This document shows positions 17,955 to 27,562 of a stretch of DNA of 64,000 nucleotides, one piece after another. The stretch is from NCBI GenBank assembly GCA_040386595.1, contig JAZKFE010000141.1, forward strand, positions 12,860-76,859, in the 5' to 3' direction. The position numbers and the translations under genes are program-made. The DNA is from JAKFVC01 sp040386595 (GTDB lineage: Bacteria > Planctomycetota > Planctomycetia > Planctomycetales > Planctomycetaceae). Under the pieces are notes generated by a model. That model was not told the origin of the DNA and searched no databases. It worked only from the letters and a program-made list of their open reading frames with translations. Each line of letters begins with the position of its first letter. Within the stretch, counting starts at the first letter, position 1.

Positions 17955-19001
17955 ATGGCAGAAATTACTGAAGTACCGGTTGGAAAGCGTGTTGCGACTT
18001 CCGGATTAGAGGATGGCTGGCGCCGTTGGATTGCGGAGAATCTGATATTAGGCGCTGCGCCCGAAAGCCTGGTTCAGACGCTCGTCAAACACGGAATTGA
18101 TGCGTCGCTGGCCACGAAGGAAATCGTCTTGGCGGCGAATAGCCCGTACCTTAAGGGTTCGCAACGCCTGCAAAACCGATTGAAGAAGCGAGATTGGGTT
18201 TTCGAATGTTATAGTCGATTGCATCGCTTGTTGCCGTTGGGGCATCAGGTGGATGTTCGGCATCGCCTCTCGCGAGATGAGTTTCTACGCGATTACTACA
18301 CCGCGAACCGGCCAGTGCTGATTACGGGCATGATGGATGATTGGCCGGCGATGCAGAAGTGGACTCCGGCCAACTTACGCGAGCGGTTTGCATCTGTGGA
18401 GGTCGAGGTGCAATTGGGGCGAAATCAGAATCAAAACTTTGAATCCGAATCGGTCAAGCATCGGCGTAAGATGCCATTTGGGGAATATGTGGACCTGGTG
18501 GTTAATGGTGGCGCCACCAACGACTACTATATGACGGCAAATAATTCCTCGAGCAACTCTGCCATGCTGGATGAATTGTGGAAGGATATGATTCAGATCC
18601 CTGAATATCTAGATGGCAACTCGCCGCAGAAGGGATTCTTCTGGTTCGGTCCCCAGGGAACGATTACTCCCATGCACCATGACCTGACGAACAACTTTAT
18701 GGCCCAGGTTTACGGTCGCAAACTCGTGCGGCTGGTGCCGTCATTTGAGTTGCCACATGTCTATAACGACCACCACGTCTATTCCCGTGTCGATGCGGGC
18801 CACGTCGATCTGCAGCGGTTTCCTCGTTTTTCCAAATGCCGTGTGATTGATTGCGAAATTGGGCCTGGGGACCTCCTGTTTGTTCCCATCGGCTGGTGGC
18901 ATTACGTGGAGGGACTGGAGATTTCGATGACGATTGCGTTCACGAACTTCATCTTCAACAACGATTTTTATTCGTTCTACGATGCACCTCTGCCCCGTTG
19001 A
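17955..19001 (+). CDS. JmjC/cupin-8 type Fe(II)/2-oxoglutarate oxygenase
   Basis: 348 residues. The cupin core holds the metal triad: His241-x-Asp243 in 'MHHDLTNN' and His316 in 'GWWHYVEGL'; 'YYTANRPVLITGMMDDWPA' near residue 112 is the usual cupin-8 entry. Enzymes of this fold hydroxylate protein side chains or small molecules using O2 and 2-oxoglutarate. Residues 17-66 form a separate helical domain 'WRRWIAENLILG...LVKHG' that recurs at the N-terminus of the prolyl-hydroxylase-type enzyme at 19988-20863. The start has AGGG ten bases upstream. Its 3' end overlaps the convergent hydrolase gene by 25 bases. A protein or peptide substrate, recruited by the shared domain, is inferred. Confidence 0.85.
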   Translation: MAEITEVPVGKRVATSGLEDGWRRWIAENLILGAAPESLVQTLVKHGIDASLATKEIVLAANSPYLKGSQRLQNRLKKRDWVFECYSRLHRLLPLGHQVDVRHRLSRDEFLRDYYTANRPVLITGMMDDWPAMQKWTPANLRERFASVEVEVQLGRNQNQNFESESVKHRRKMPFGEYVDLVVNGGATNDYYMTANNSSSNSAMLDELWKDMIQIPEYLDGNSPQKGFFWFGPQGTITPMHHDLTNNFMAQVYGRKLVRLVPSFELPHVYNDHHVYSRVDAGHVDLQRFPRFSKCRVIDCEIGPGDLLFVPIGWWHYVEGLEISMTIAFTNFIFNNDFYSFYDAPLPR

Positions 19002-19802
19002 TCAGGGACACTGTTTGTGGGCGATGCGGATTCTTCATCGAGAATGTGGCGTCGTAGGATCGCGTCCATTTCTGTTGTCTCGATTAAGTGCTGGGCGATC
19101 AAGTGGGACACGTTGGGGTGTGGATGCAGCCGACATTTCGGGTAGGCTGCTCCAATCCTTTCGGCGTGCAAAGCATCGACATGCACCGCTCCGTGATTCA
19201 ATGGGACGTTCGCAGCGGAAGCGACATCCGACGGGAACGTTCCAAAGTAGATATCAATCTGCGGACGGTTTTGATGCACATTTCTGTCGCGCAGAAGTGG
19301 CAATAGATCGAACTGCTTGTGCGGAGTTGGCGACAGTTGGACTTTCTGCATCGCGGAAAGGTAACGCTGGTCATTCCACAATTTCGCCAACTGGGGGTTG
19401 ATCGTTGACAGCCCGGCAAAAGTCACAATTTGATCGACCGGTAGTAGCAGCCCAAAGAGTAGCGCGCCATAGGCGCCCATGGATTGACCGATGGTAATGA
19501 CGCGACTTGGTTGTAATTGATGCACGATCGTATTGAGGCTGNNNNNNNNNNAGCCCAGGTACGCCGTTTTGGTACCAGCTCGCCGTTCGATCACGGAGGT
19601 AAATCTTGTTGATGGGCTGTCCGCACAAGGATTCGAGTTTTTTGACGCGACCAAAAAAATCGAATCCAGGATTCCCCTTCCAATTGACATACGCAAAGCT
19701 GATCACCAAGGGCTGTCCCGGATAGAAATCCTCGATAAGGACATCCGCAGGGTGCGTCAGGACAATCTCGTTAGTCAATTTCTCGCGAACAATCGTCGCC
19801 AT
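18977..19802 (-). CDS. Alpha/beta hydrolase interrupted by an assembly gap
   Basis: The N-terminal half begins at ATG 19802 ('MATIVREKLTNEIVL') and reaches 'YQNGVPG'; then ten N at 19542-19551; the C-terminal half continues in another frame with 'TIGQSMGAYGALLFG', the GxSxG nucleophile elbow, to a stop at 18977. The frame jump is explained if the true gap length is a multiple of three rather than ten, so this is one gene and not a frameshifted pseudogene. The fold is that of esterases and acyltransferases; a catalytic Asp/His pair ('HPNVSHL') is plausible near the C-terminus. The substrate is unknown; acylation or deacylation of the glycan made by the neighbours would fit. Confidence 0.7.
19542..19551. 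other. Assembly gap (10 N)
   Basis: Ten undetermined bases inside the alpha/beta hydrolase gene. The coding frames on either side disagree by one base if ten is taken literally, so the gap is a placeholder of unknown size. Confidence 0.98.
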
Positions 19803-19987
19803 GATTTCTACCTAATTAAATGCCGGGAAAATCAATACAGACATCCATCGCGGCTCACATTACGTATTGTCGCGGCAAGCCCTGCCGAATCAGCCGTACG
19901 ATCGATTCTCGTACTAAAAACCCGGCCCGAAAAGTGAAGCGGTCCTGCGTGATCGAGCGGCGTGCGAACCCGGCACATTCGGTCGCC

Positions 19988-20863
19988 CTAAACCGGTGGC
20001 CGCTGCCGCATCCACCTCGTCGCGATCCATTTTTCACCTTTGATGACGGGGGTTCCTCCATGCAACGTCATCGGGTTAACTTGCCCTAAAGAATTGAAGT
20101 AAGAAAAATAGACAGCTTGGCCTTTTCTCGGCAAAATTGACAATCCGATTTCGGGAAAAATGGTGGCGCCCCCGTCCTCGACATCATTCAAATACACAAT
20201 GAGCGTCGCGATACGCTGCCCGCCTTGCATTAAGATTTTCTTGCTGCCGGGAGAATTTGGAGGAAAGTAATCAAAGTGCGGGCGATATTCCGCGCCCACA
20301 CCGTAGTTGATGATTTGCATTCCCTCGCCGTTCTCGACAGGCCAATTCGTGACTTCGGCCAGTCGTCGGTCCAACCTGGCGATAAAGTCAGTCTGGTTCA
20401 GCTGAAAAAATGTCCCTTTGCTCGTACGGTGGTCGTACACGACGGATTCTCCCGTTTGCGGATCAACCGTTTTTGACCGTTCGATCTTCGGTCTGGATAG
20501 CCGGACCAGTTCGTCGCATTCTTCGGGGCATAGTAAATTGCTGAATACGATGACATCGGGTTTCGTAATCCGTGCGATGACACGCACTTCGCGATCAGAT
20601 GTCTGAATGGTATTGGTTCCGGCCAGCCTCGAAGGTTCGTAAGTGAACCCTGGGGGGACAGCCGCAGCCTCGGGCTCTGCGGGCGACTGCTGGGGCTGTG
20701 CGGTGGCGTCGTTAGCCAGCTGTGCCACGATGGAACGAGTGAACTCGGGCTCATAGCCTTCACGCACCATGTCCGCAATCAACGAGCTATGGGCGCAACC
20801 ACGTCTCAAATTCAGAATGAGCCAGTCACGCCAACTGGTATCCAAAGAAGTACGCATTACCAT
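19988..20863 (-). CDS. Prolyl 4-hydroxylase-type 2OG-Fe(II) oxygenase
   Basis: 291 residues from ATG 20863; TTG at 20872 (closer to AGGA) and ATG at 20857 are alternatives. The C-terminal 190 residues are a P4H-alpha catalytic domain: His196-x-Asp198 in 'YRPHFDYF', distal His268 in 'TLHGGTPV' and Lys276 in 'KGEKWIATRW' for 2-oxoglutarate. Residues 6-54 ('SWRDWLILNLRRG...MVREG') match the N-terminal domain of the JmjC protein, although the catalytic domains are unrelated in subfamily. A Pro/Ala-rich linker joins the two. It likely hydroxylates proline or another residue in a peptide chosen by the N-terminal domain. It lies between the hydrolase and a glycosyltransferase-methyltransferase fusion. 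Confidence 0.88.
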   Translation of the reverse strand: MVMRTSLDTSWRDWLILNLRRGCAHSSLIADMVREGYEPEFTRSIVAQLANDATAQPQQSPAEPEAAAVPPGFTYEPSRLAGTNTIQTSDREVRVIARITKPDVIVFSNLLCPEECDELVRLSRPKIERSKTVDPQTGESVVYDHRTSKGTFFQLNQTDFIARLDRRLAEVTNWPVENGEGMQIINYGVGAEYRPHFDYFPPNSPGSKKILMQGGQRIATLIVYLNDVEDGGATIFPEIGLSILPRKGQAVYFSYFNSLGQVNPMTLHGGTPVIKGEKWIATRWMRQRPPV

Positions 20864-21037
20864 AGTGTGCAAATTTCCTGTAATGGAGGGTGGTCACCGC
20901 GTATGTATCGGCCGAAACTGCGCTGGAATAGGCTGCTGCCAGAGCCCCGTCACTGTTCAATGTGATCCAGGCTCTGGCTCACACGTCGTGTTCTCGCTAA
21001 GAATGCCGTATCACAACTGCCACGTACCGGGAACCAG

Positions 21038-22426
21038 CTAGGTTGCTAGTGGTTTCTTTCCGAGGACTGTCAGGCCAGAGTTGTTTTGGAACACCAGGAT
21101 TCGCATCCAGTGGGGATTGTTTTGCAGGAATTCGGCAATCGCCAAATTCAGTCCCGGGCCATCATCTTCTCCGACGGTGCCGAAGATCTCGGTGTCATGA
21201 AACACGAGATATTTAGAGACTTTTCCAGCATGCCGTTCGAGCTCGGCTGCAAGCTGCTTGTACGTGTGCAGTGTGTCTATGAATAAGAGCTCAGTCGCTT
21301 CGATGTCGCAGTGGAGTGTGTTCTCCTGCCGAAACGCAAAAGTCGTCGTGGAAGCGTATTGAGTCAGCAGTTGAAAATCACCGAATGGGGTGAGGTCAAA
21401 AGAAATCATTTTGATTGGACGACCTGCCAATAGGGCCCGTGTCGAGACGCCAGTCCGAACGCCAAATTCAGTGACATGATCGCATTGGCTGGCCAGCACG
21501 CTCAGGGTCCCCAAATGCTCATTGATGTCGGACTTCGTGCGAACTGCTTCCTGTAGGGCGTGTTCTAAAAACTCCGTGGTCCCCCGGCGGACCAGCAGGG
21601 TCGACACAGCACTGTTCCAGGATTCTGTCAGCACTTCGTGCGGAATTTCCTGCGGGATACTCTGCATGATCGGCGTGAGGGGCCGGTTCAGTTCCAGGGC
21701 TGCCAGAAGGCGATTTCGAATTGGGTTGCAGGGGGAGCGCTGGCCCGCAGGAGCATTGGGTTCTGGAACTCGCTGCCGCCATTTCAAAAATGGTGCCCGC
21801 AACGTCCGGCGGCCCGCCAGTTCGAACTTCTCCCGAATGTAACCTGCTTCCTCTGCTGGCTCCTGAAAAGGAAGATGAATGCCCAGCCACGCGGCTTTTC
21901 TGCAGCAGAGAAGCTGCCAGTCTGGAGTCTCAACTTCGGGCGACTCCAGCTCAACGCACTCGTCACAACAGGCGATCGTTTCAGTACCGAGTTTATTCCC
22001 TGGTTGAACGGCATCGGCCTCGTTTGAAGCAGCGCTAAGATTGCCGTGAACCCGCGTGCCCAGGATCAAGTCGTCGGACTCGGGGTGGCAACTCAACCAA
22101 TTTAACAATTTCGGCAATGCGTCCGGTTCAAGTCGGGCGCCCGAATCAATGCACAGCACGATTTCGCCCGTGGCCTCTGAAAAGATCCGATCCTGAGGCT
22201 GAGATGCGCTGCCGGATTTATCAACGGCAATGTACCTCACATTGTCCAGCCTCGCGACGGCATCTCGAAACGTTACGGCTTCCGGGTGCTGTGGATCGCA
22301 GTCTGCGACAATGATTTCGAGCTGGTCCCGGATGTCCAGATTGTTGAGGCGGTGGGACTGAATCGTAAGTATTGTTCCACCGGTCATGTGCGTGCAGACG
22401 ATGCCGACCGTAATTCGGGGTTTCAC
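21038..22426 (-). CDS. GT2 glycosyltransferase fused to SAM methyltransferase
   Basis: 462 residues from the GTG at 22426, with GGAG eight bases upstream; the frame is open further 5' but without a ribosome site. Residues 1-220 are a GT2 domain ('RITVGIVCTH', 'LEIIVADCDPQHPEA', 'GEIVLCIDSGARLEPDAL'). Residues about 320-460 are a Methyltransf_24-like domain: 'VTEFGVRTGVSTRALLAG' is the SAM loop and 'LLFIDTLHTYKQLAAEL' the conserved strand-loop. The protein likely adds and methylates a sugar in the cytoplasm. It is the first gene of the leftward arm and the functional counterpart of the fusion at 15365, though with different domain families. Confidence 0.82.
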   Translation of the reverse strand: MKPRITVGIVCTHMTGGTILTIQSHRLNNLDIRDQLEIIVADCDPQHPEAVTFRDAVARLDNVRYIAVDKSGSASQPQDRIFSEATGEIVLCIDSGARLEPDALPKLLNWLSCHPESDDLILGTRVHGNLSAASNEADAVQPGNKLGTETIACCDECVELESPEVETPDWQLLCCRKAAWLGIHLPFQEPAEEAGYIREKFELAGRRTLRAPFLKWRQRVPEPNAPAGQRSPCNPIRNRLLAALELNRPLTPIMQSIPQEIPHEVLTESWNSAVSTLLVRRGTTEFLEHALQEAVRTKSDINEHLGTLSVLASQCDHVTEFGVRTGVSTRALLAGRPIKMISFDLTPFGDFQLLTQYASTTTFAFRQENTLHCDIEATELLFIDTLHTYKQLAAELERHAGKVSKYLVFHDTEIFGTVGEDDGPGLNLAIAEFLQNNPHWMRILVFQNNSGLTVLGKKPLAT

Positions 22427-23722
22427 TCTAAACTCTCCTGTCAGGATTAAGGGATTCCCCTGCGGCGGGCGCCGGGGGGCTTCTAGCTCAATGCCAGGCG
22501 ACGCTATTTGCACGTAAATGCCGGTGATTTCGCGCAAACTATCGAGATTGCTGGCGACGGCGATTGTATTCTTGAACTTCAAACACAAATCATTTGACGT
22601 GAAGCACCGCAAGCCTGCGAAGTGCGCCGAGATTCCTTGCTGAACAAGGTAACCTAATCAGTCGGAGTTACCGCTTCTCACGACTTGTGCAATAGATCTT
22701 ATTTATAAACTATTGTTACGCGTTGCGAAAGTCAATTCGAGTGATTAGTCGAATGAAATTAATAGAACACTTTGCTGGCAAAATTTTGGCGACCGTCGTG
22801 CGCGTGATTCTGGCAGCAAACGAGGGTGATGGAGGGCTCGCTTTGTCGGTGTCGGGAGTCTGTTGCTGGAAATTTGTCGTAAAAACACAGCTTTTTTGCA
22901 AATTTCAGTGCGGAGTGCTGCTGGTAGCGGTTCACGGTCAATCATCTTTATGGCGCGAAAATGCGATGATTTAAGGCGTTCAGAATTTATAAGCCGAGGC
23001 AGTCTTATACGCTATGCGGAGATTAATAAAACGGTTTTGGCTCAGGGCAGTTTATTCGCCTCGCTGTGGAATTAGCCATACGTGTGGGGTGTTGCCACAT
23101 CTTTATAACTGATTGATTTATTATAAATAGATAATACCCTTGTTGGACGCGATCGGAGTGCATTGCCACGCACGTTCTCTGCCGCGCAGCTTGAGGGCTG
23201 GTGATCGGATTGCGCAGCAGGTTAATCGACGGGATTTGCAATATTCGCAGCGTTCTGTTGGATTTTGTGCGATTTGGTCGGGAGCTTGAGTTGACCAAGT
23301 TGGTGGTGTGCGGCATCTGTTTGTCGGTGTTTTTAGAAATCAGATCGGCCTGTGTTGAATGGGTGTTGAGGCTGTTGATGTACCGGCCGTAGAAGTGTTC
23401 ATTATAATGTGAGGCGGATCCTCATTTTAAACTTGTCGAAACTTAGTTTTCCTGGCTAGAATACAGCCACGTCGCCTTTGGCGGGGAAAAGGTTTTCTTG
23501 GCGAGTCAACATGTCCGCCGCACGGCGAGTTCCAGTTCATTGCCATTAAACAATGAATGCCAACGATTGATGCACGTTCACCAACCTGTTGGACGCCTTC
23601 GGTGTGCTTGATTGCTGTTGCGGTGCGCCCACTGGAGACGTGGAGTCACCTCTCGCTGGTTGGCACGATCTCGTAGCGTCGTTTGTTCGTTGTGTCATTA
23701 CCGAGGGAGGCACGCGGGGCTT
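22427..23722. other. 1.3-kb region without a supported gene
   Basis: AT-rich sequence between the divergent glycosyltransferase genes. Several short open frames exist on both strands but none has a ribosome site, domain or consistent coding character. It must contain the promoters of both flanking genes. The stretch 23440-23500 ('TTAGTTTTCCTGGCTAGAATACAG') could hold a promoter for the rightward gene, but the call is weak. Confidence 0.4.
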
Positions 23723-24454
23723 ATGTTCGATGTCTATATCACTTTAAAAAACGAAGCGGCACTGTTGCCCTATTTCCTCCGGTATTACGGCGACCGCCCC
23801 ACCTGTCGCCGGATTGTTGCTCTGGATAATTCGTCAGATGACGGTTCCTTGGCGATATTGGCTGCCCATCCGAAAGTGGATATTCGCACTTTCGTTCCAT
23901 CTACGGATTCGTATGTGTGTGACGTTCAGGTTTGGGTGAATGAAGTTTGGCGGGAGTCGGTCGGTTTGGTGCAATACGCAATACTATCGACCGTTGATGA
24001 GTGGGTTGGGCCGGATCTTGAGACCAGGTTGAACTCCTACTCTGCGGCTGGTGTAACAGTCCTGCGTCCTCAGGCATATGATATGGTTTCCGAAGACTTT
24101 CGCTCGCCGTTTGACGTGACGAGAGGCGTGCCCAGTTCCTTTTATAATAAGCCTTTTGTCATCGATCCCAACGCGATTCGCTCGTCCAATTTCACACTAG
24201 GAACGCACGACGCGGCATTCGAAGGTGATGTCAAGTTGGTGAGTCCGAAAGATCTGTCCATTTATCATTATCGCTACCTGGGGCGTGAAGAAACTTGGGC
24301 GCGATATCAGGCATTGCAATTAATGCGTCAAGCAGGCGATATCGTTAAAGGTTGTGGATCGCAGTACGAGATGACGCGTTCCGATTTCGACGCCAAATTT
24401 GATAGTTTGCTACAGCAAGCGATCGAATTGGAGCCGTTGCGTCCGCCGGAATGA
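23723..24454 (+). CDS. Glycosyltransferase family 2-like (KNE type)
   Basis: 243 residues from ATG 23723; an earlier in-frame start (23612) would add 37 residues rich in Arg/Cys that look non-coding. 'ITLKNEAALLPYFLRYY' at the start and 'IVALDNSSDDGSLAILAAHP' are the typical first half of GT2_4-like enzymes, whose 'DN.S.DGS' loop binds the nucleotide. 'TVDEWV' at about residue 93 takes the place of the DxD motif. No membrane segment is seen. It follows the modification locus and probably acts on the same glycan. Confidence 0.75.
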   Translation: MFDVYITLKNEAALLPYFLRYYGDRPTCRRIVALDNSSDDGSLAILAAHPKVDIRTFVPSTDSYVCDVQVWVNEVWRESVGLVQYAILSTVDEWVGPDLETRLNSYSAAGVTVLRPQAYDMVSEDFRSPFDVTRGVPSSFYNKPFVIDPNAIRSSNFTLGTHDAAFEGDVKLVSPKDLSIYHYRYLGREETWARYQALQLMRQAGDIVKGCGSQYEMTRSDFDAKFDSLLQQAIELEPLRPPE

Positions 24455-24608
24455 CGCCCGACGAGCTGAGGTCTTTTGAGCGGAAAATTTTGAGTTGGTT
24501 GGTTCGAAAGCGGATTTCGTCTCCCATTCATCGTTCTGATAGTTGTGAGTGTCCGCTTCAAATTCCCCGAAATCTTGGGGACAATTTTGCGAATCCGTCG
24601 GCATTGAT

Positions 24609-25006
24609 CAGAAAGTGCTGGCAAGCGCTTCACGTACGTCTCTGATGCGACGAAACGACTCATTGTCGAACGACGGAGCCGGGCCAACGTTGGTGCTAAT
24701 ACATACACATCTGACCGCTTGGGAAATCTCGCGGGGAATCGCTTGATGGAAGCCGCGGACTGGGAGTTGGCGACGACGACCTACGATGTGAGGAACCAAG
24801 CCCGATATAGCGTCGGTGGTGCGGAAAGAATAACATCGACATTTGATTTCAATGTGAATCAACAGATCGTTCGAGAACCGAACGGTGACCGAACAATCGA
24901 CGTGTGGGACATTGAGGACCAAAGTATCCTGGGCCAGTTAGCAAGCGGCAGCAGGGGCACTATGGCATTGAATGCTGATCTGGGGCGTGTTTCAAAGGAG
25001 AGTTGA
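24609..25006 (+). pseudogene. RHS-repeat remnant, 5'-truncated
   Basis: Open from about 24609 to TGA at 25004-25006 in one frame. The translation 'FTYVSDATKRLIVERR', 'TYTSDRLGNLAGNRL', 'TTTYDVRNQARYSVGG' and 'ALNADLGRVSKES' follows the RHS/YD repeat order. No start codon or signal peptide precedes it. The following frame takes up the RHS core directly, so a single-base frameshift near 25000 separates the two parts of one former gene. Confidence 0.7.
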
Positions 25007-25008
25007 AC

Positions 25009-26262
25009 ATGGCCAGAACGACGTATGTCTGGGATTCGCTGAGTGACAGTTATCTGCTGGAAACCGACGGAGTCGGGACGACTACCGCTGTCTATACGCA
25101 GGAACCGTCAATGTTCGGTGGACTGATTAGCCAGGAAGTCAGCGGACAGACGAGCTACTTTCATTACGACAATCTTGGCAGCACACGATACTTGACTGAC
25201 GACACTCAAACGCCGTACTCCTCTTTTGCGTACGACAGTTGGGGCAATCAGATTTCCGCAGACGATTCAACCGCGTTTCGCTGGAATGGTCGGCTCGGAT
25301 ATTATTTTGACCTCGAACTGGACACTCTTCACGTCCGTCGCCGTACGTATTCGTCACCAGGAGGTCGTTGGACTTCGCCAGATCCAATGCTGTTCGTAAA
25401 CTCCCTTGTTTTATACGGGTATTGTGCCAACTTACCAGCAGGTCTTAACGATCCAAGCGGTTTAATATTTGAGGGTGAAACCGAACAAGGGGCGGGAGCA
25501 GGGTGCTTGGGTAAACCAAAGGGAGTTGTCCGCGCCTTGGGCCGCGGAACATTCACCGGTGGTATGTCAGCAATGACGCCCACAGCCTGGTTTGATTTCC
25601 AATGGGGCAGCAATTTTTGGCTGATCTTTGAGACGCCACAGGACCGCAACGGACGAAATGGATTCACTCGCAAATGTTGTTGTTGCGACGAAATCGCCTT
25701 CATTCAAACGGTCCGATCGCAATTTAAAACAACCACCACCGCGACCAACCTACTCTATTGGCTTACCGATCCCGCAACGATCCCCCCAGGCCGGTGGACC
25801 GTCGATGGCGGGCTGGTTCCCTACGGACGATTCTATGGCGCGTACAATGAGGAATATGCAACTCCCGGGCGTCCCTGCAAGCCTAACCCACAATCCTATG
25901 CCAAAATGGGGGATACACCGCATGTGAGTGTTATCGGATTGCCAACCATCTATCGCTTCGAAGCCGAAGTTTGCGCCGTCTGCATGTCTGGCAACGAAGG
26001 CATTGACTATGGCCTTGATCTCGAATCGACCACAGTTCCTACACCCGCAGGCATCGCTCCCAGCATCTCGACTACGATCAAGGGGGTGACTGTGTATGGC
26101 TGCGTGAAGTGGGGCCATGACATGATCAAGGGAACGAGATGGGGGCCTGACAATGCTGAAGGAGCCAACCCGCTACAAAACTCCTTCGAATGGTCTGGGT
26201 TTAGCGGTGGGGGGCCATCTCAAGATTGGGTCAATACCGTGACTGGATGGGTGGGGCGATAA
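25009..26262 (+). CDS. RHS-repeat core with a cysteine-containing C-terminal domain
   Basis: 417 residues from ATG 25009. Residues 1-145 are the RHS-associated core: 'YFHYDNLGSTRYLTDD', 'FAYDSWGNQ', 'YYFDLELDTLHVRRRTYSS', 'GRWTSPDPM' and 'NDPSGLIF', the last being the shell-closing element after which toxin domains begin. The C-terminal 270 residues hold 'TRKCCCCDEIAFIQTV', 'CAVCMSGNEG' and 'YGCVKWGHD'; I recognise no known toxin, and the cysteines suggest a structural or metal-binding domain. No secretion signal is present. The gene is probably the 3' part of a frameshifted RHS gene, although its own ATG could allow expression. Confidence 0.7.
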   Translation: MARTTYVWDSLSDSYLLETDGVGTTTAVYTQEPSMFGGLISQEVSGQTSYFHYDNLGSTRYLTDDTQTPYSSFAYDSWGNQISADDSTAFRWNGRLGYYFDLELDTLHVRRRTYSSPGGRWTSPDPMLFVNSLVLYGYCANLPAGLNDPSGLIFEGETEQGAGAGCLGKPKGVVRALGRGTFTGGMSAMTPTAWFDFQWGSNFWLIFETPQDRNGRNGFTRKCCCCDEIAFIQTVRSQFKTTTTATNLLYWLTDPATIPPGRWTVDGGLVPYGRFYGAYNEEYATPGRPCKPNPQSYAKMGDTPHVSVIGLPTIYRFEAEVCAVCMSGNEGIDYGLDLESTTVPTPAGIAPSISTTIKGVTVYGCVKWGHDMIKGTRWGPDNAEGANPLQNSFEWSGFSGGGPSQDWVNTVTGWVGR

Positions 26263-26412
26263 CATCCATACTAATATTCATAACGGACTGACAGGACAGA
26301 GTGAGACTCCTCTGTCGTGCCAAGTCAAAATGGCATACCGCCTCGTGTTGGATTGACTGGCTTCCAATCGCTACTTGATATTTCTGCTCGTGAATTGTTA
26401 GAGTGATCATCC

Positions 26413-27462
26413 ATGTCAAAAAGCGCTATTAAGAGGCTCTGTCTGATTTTGAGCGCCTTGGGACTCATTGTCGTTTCCTTGGTATTGGGGCTTTCGTCAA
26501 ATGATCGGCGGATGCCGTCGGTGATGACTTCGACGACGCTTTCTCCCGATGGAAAAGTCGTTGTTGCGGCGTTGCAAAGTGGCGGCGTCTGGGCTTGGGA
26601 ATGGCAGCGCGAGCCATCGACACAGCGGATCGATGTGGTGACATCGAACAATGACCCCTGTGTGTCGCTGGACTTTTCACCCGACGGTACTGTGTTGGCG
26701 GTCACCACCAACACGAGTATCTCATTCCTGTCGTACCCGGGGTTCGTTGCCAAGTATAAAACGGTACATATTCCGCATCCGGCCTCGCGTGTTTCGTGGT
26801 TACATGATGGAACACGAATTGCGATTGGATGCTCAAATGGTCGTGCTTATATTCTGGACTTGCCGTCCACTGTGGTCACAGAAGTCACTTCAGAGTTCGG
26901 GTTTCAACGTGATTTGATTCCCGCGTTCATTGACCACGACACCGTGCTATTTGGCGGAGATCAAGGAAGCATTTACCGTTATAGCCTTTCAAGGCGTAGT
27001 AACACGCTTGTCGTTACTTATCCGACAAAAATCATACGTGCTCTCGCCGCCTGCGATAATCTCATCGTTGTTTCAGTCAGCGATGCCCAATGGAAAAACG
27101 GTGCATTGATATTGCATGCTATTGATTCTGGGAAATCCGATGAAGTTGATTCTCCCGGCGAGCGAGACGCGGTGAAGGCGCTTTCCGTGAACTGCAGGCA
27201 CGGACTTATTGCTGCGGCTGGCCAAGATGGAAAACTTCGACTTCGGGGGATGCCTGGCGGAGAGTCGAAAGCTGTTATTCGCTGCAGTGCGAATGAGCTC
27301 GCTGGAGTATCAATGTCGGGGCTTGGTGATACGTTAACGACACTGGAACGATACACGCAGTATGGGAGCGTGATCAGACTCTGGAAAGCCGCGAATGGCG
27401 AGGCGCTCGGTGCATTTTACATCAAAAACGGAGTTGTTATTAAATTGGCGTCCCGTGAGTAA
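26413..27462 (+). CDS. Membrane-anchored WD40-like beta-propeller protein
   Basis: 349 residues. Residues 5-28 form an N-terminal transmembrane segment or uncleaved signal ('LCLILSALGLIVVSLVLGL'). The rest has WD40-type blades: 'TLSPDGKVVVAAL', 'LDFSPDGTVLAVTTN', 'DGTRIAIGCSNGRAYILDL', 'GLIAAAGQDGKLRL', ending 'GSVIRLWKA'. About six or seven blades can be counted, enough for a closed propeller facing the periplasm. It follows the RHS remnant by 150 bases; an immunity or companion role is possible but unsupported. Binding scaffolds of this sort are common in Planctomycetota. Confidence 0.72.
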   Translation: MSKSAIKRLCLILSALGLIVVSLVLGLSSNDRRMPSVMTSTTLSPDGKVVVAALQSGGVWAWEWQREPSTQRIDVVTSNNDPCVSLDFSPDGTVLAVTTNTSISFLSYPGFVAKYKTVHIPHPASRVSWLHDGTRIAIGCSNGRAYILDLPSTVVTEVTSEFGFQRDLIPAFIDHDTVLFGGDQGSIYRYSLSRRSNTLVVTYPTKIIRALAACDNLIVVSVSDAQWKNGALILHAIDSGKSDEVDSPGERDAVKALSVNCRHGLIAAAGQDGKLRLRGMPGGESKAVIRCSANELAGVSMSGLGDTLTTLERYTQYGSVIRLWKAANGEALGAFYIKNGVVIKLASRE

Positions 27463-27562
27463 CGCGGAGCTTGCGATAAGAATACCTGCACAAACGTGCG
27501 TTGTGTCATTTTTGCTCGACGACGAAGCCATTGTTGAAGCCCATCGTTTGAGCTGTTGTTGA

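Noticed and set aside
22723..22974. 83-residue frame in the 1.3-kb gap
   Set aside because: Lacks a ribosome site and any domain; the region is AT-rich and has several equally weak frames.
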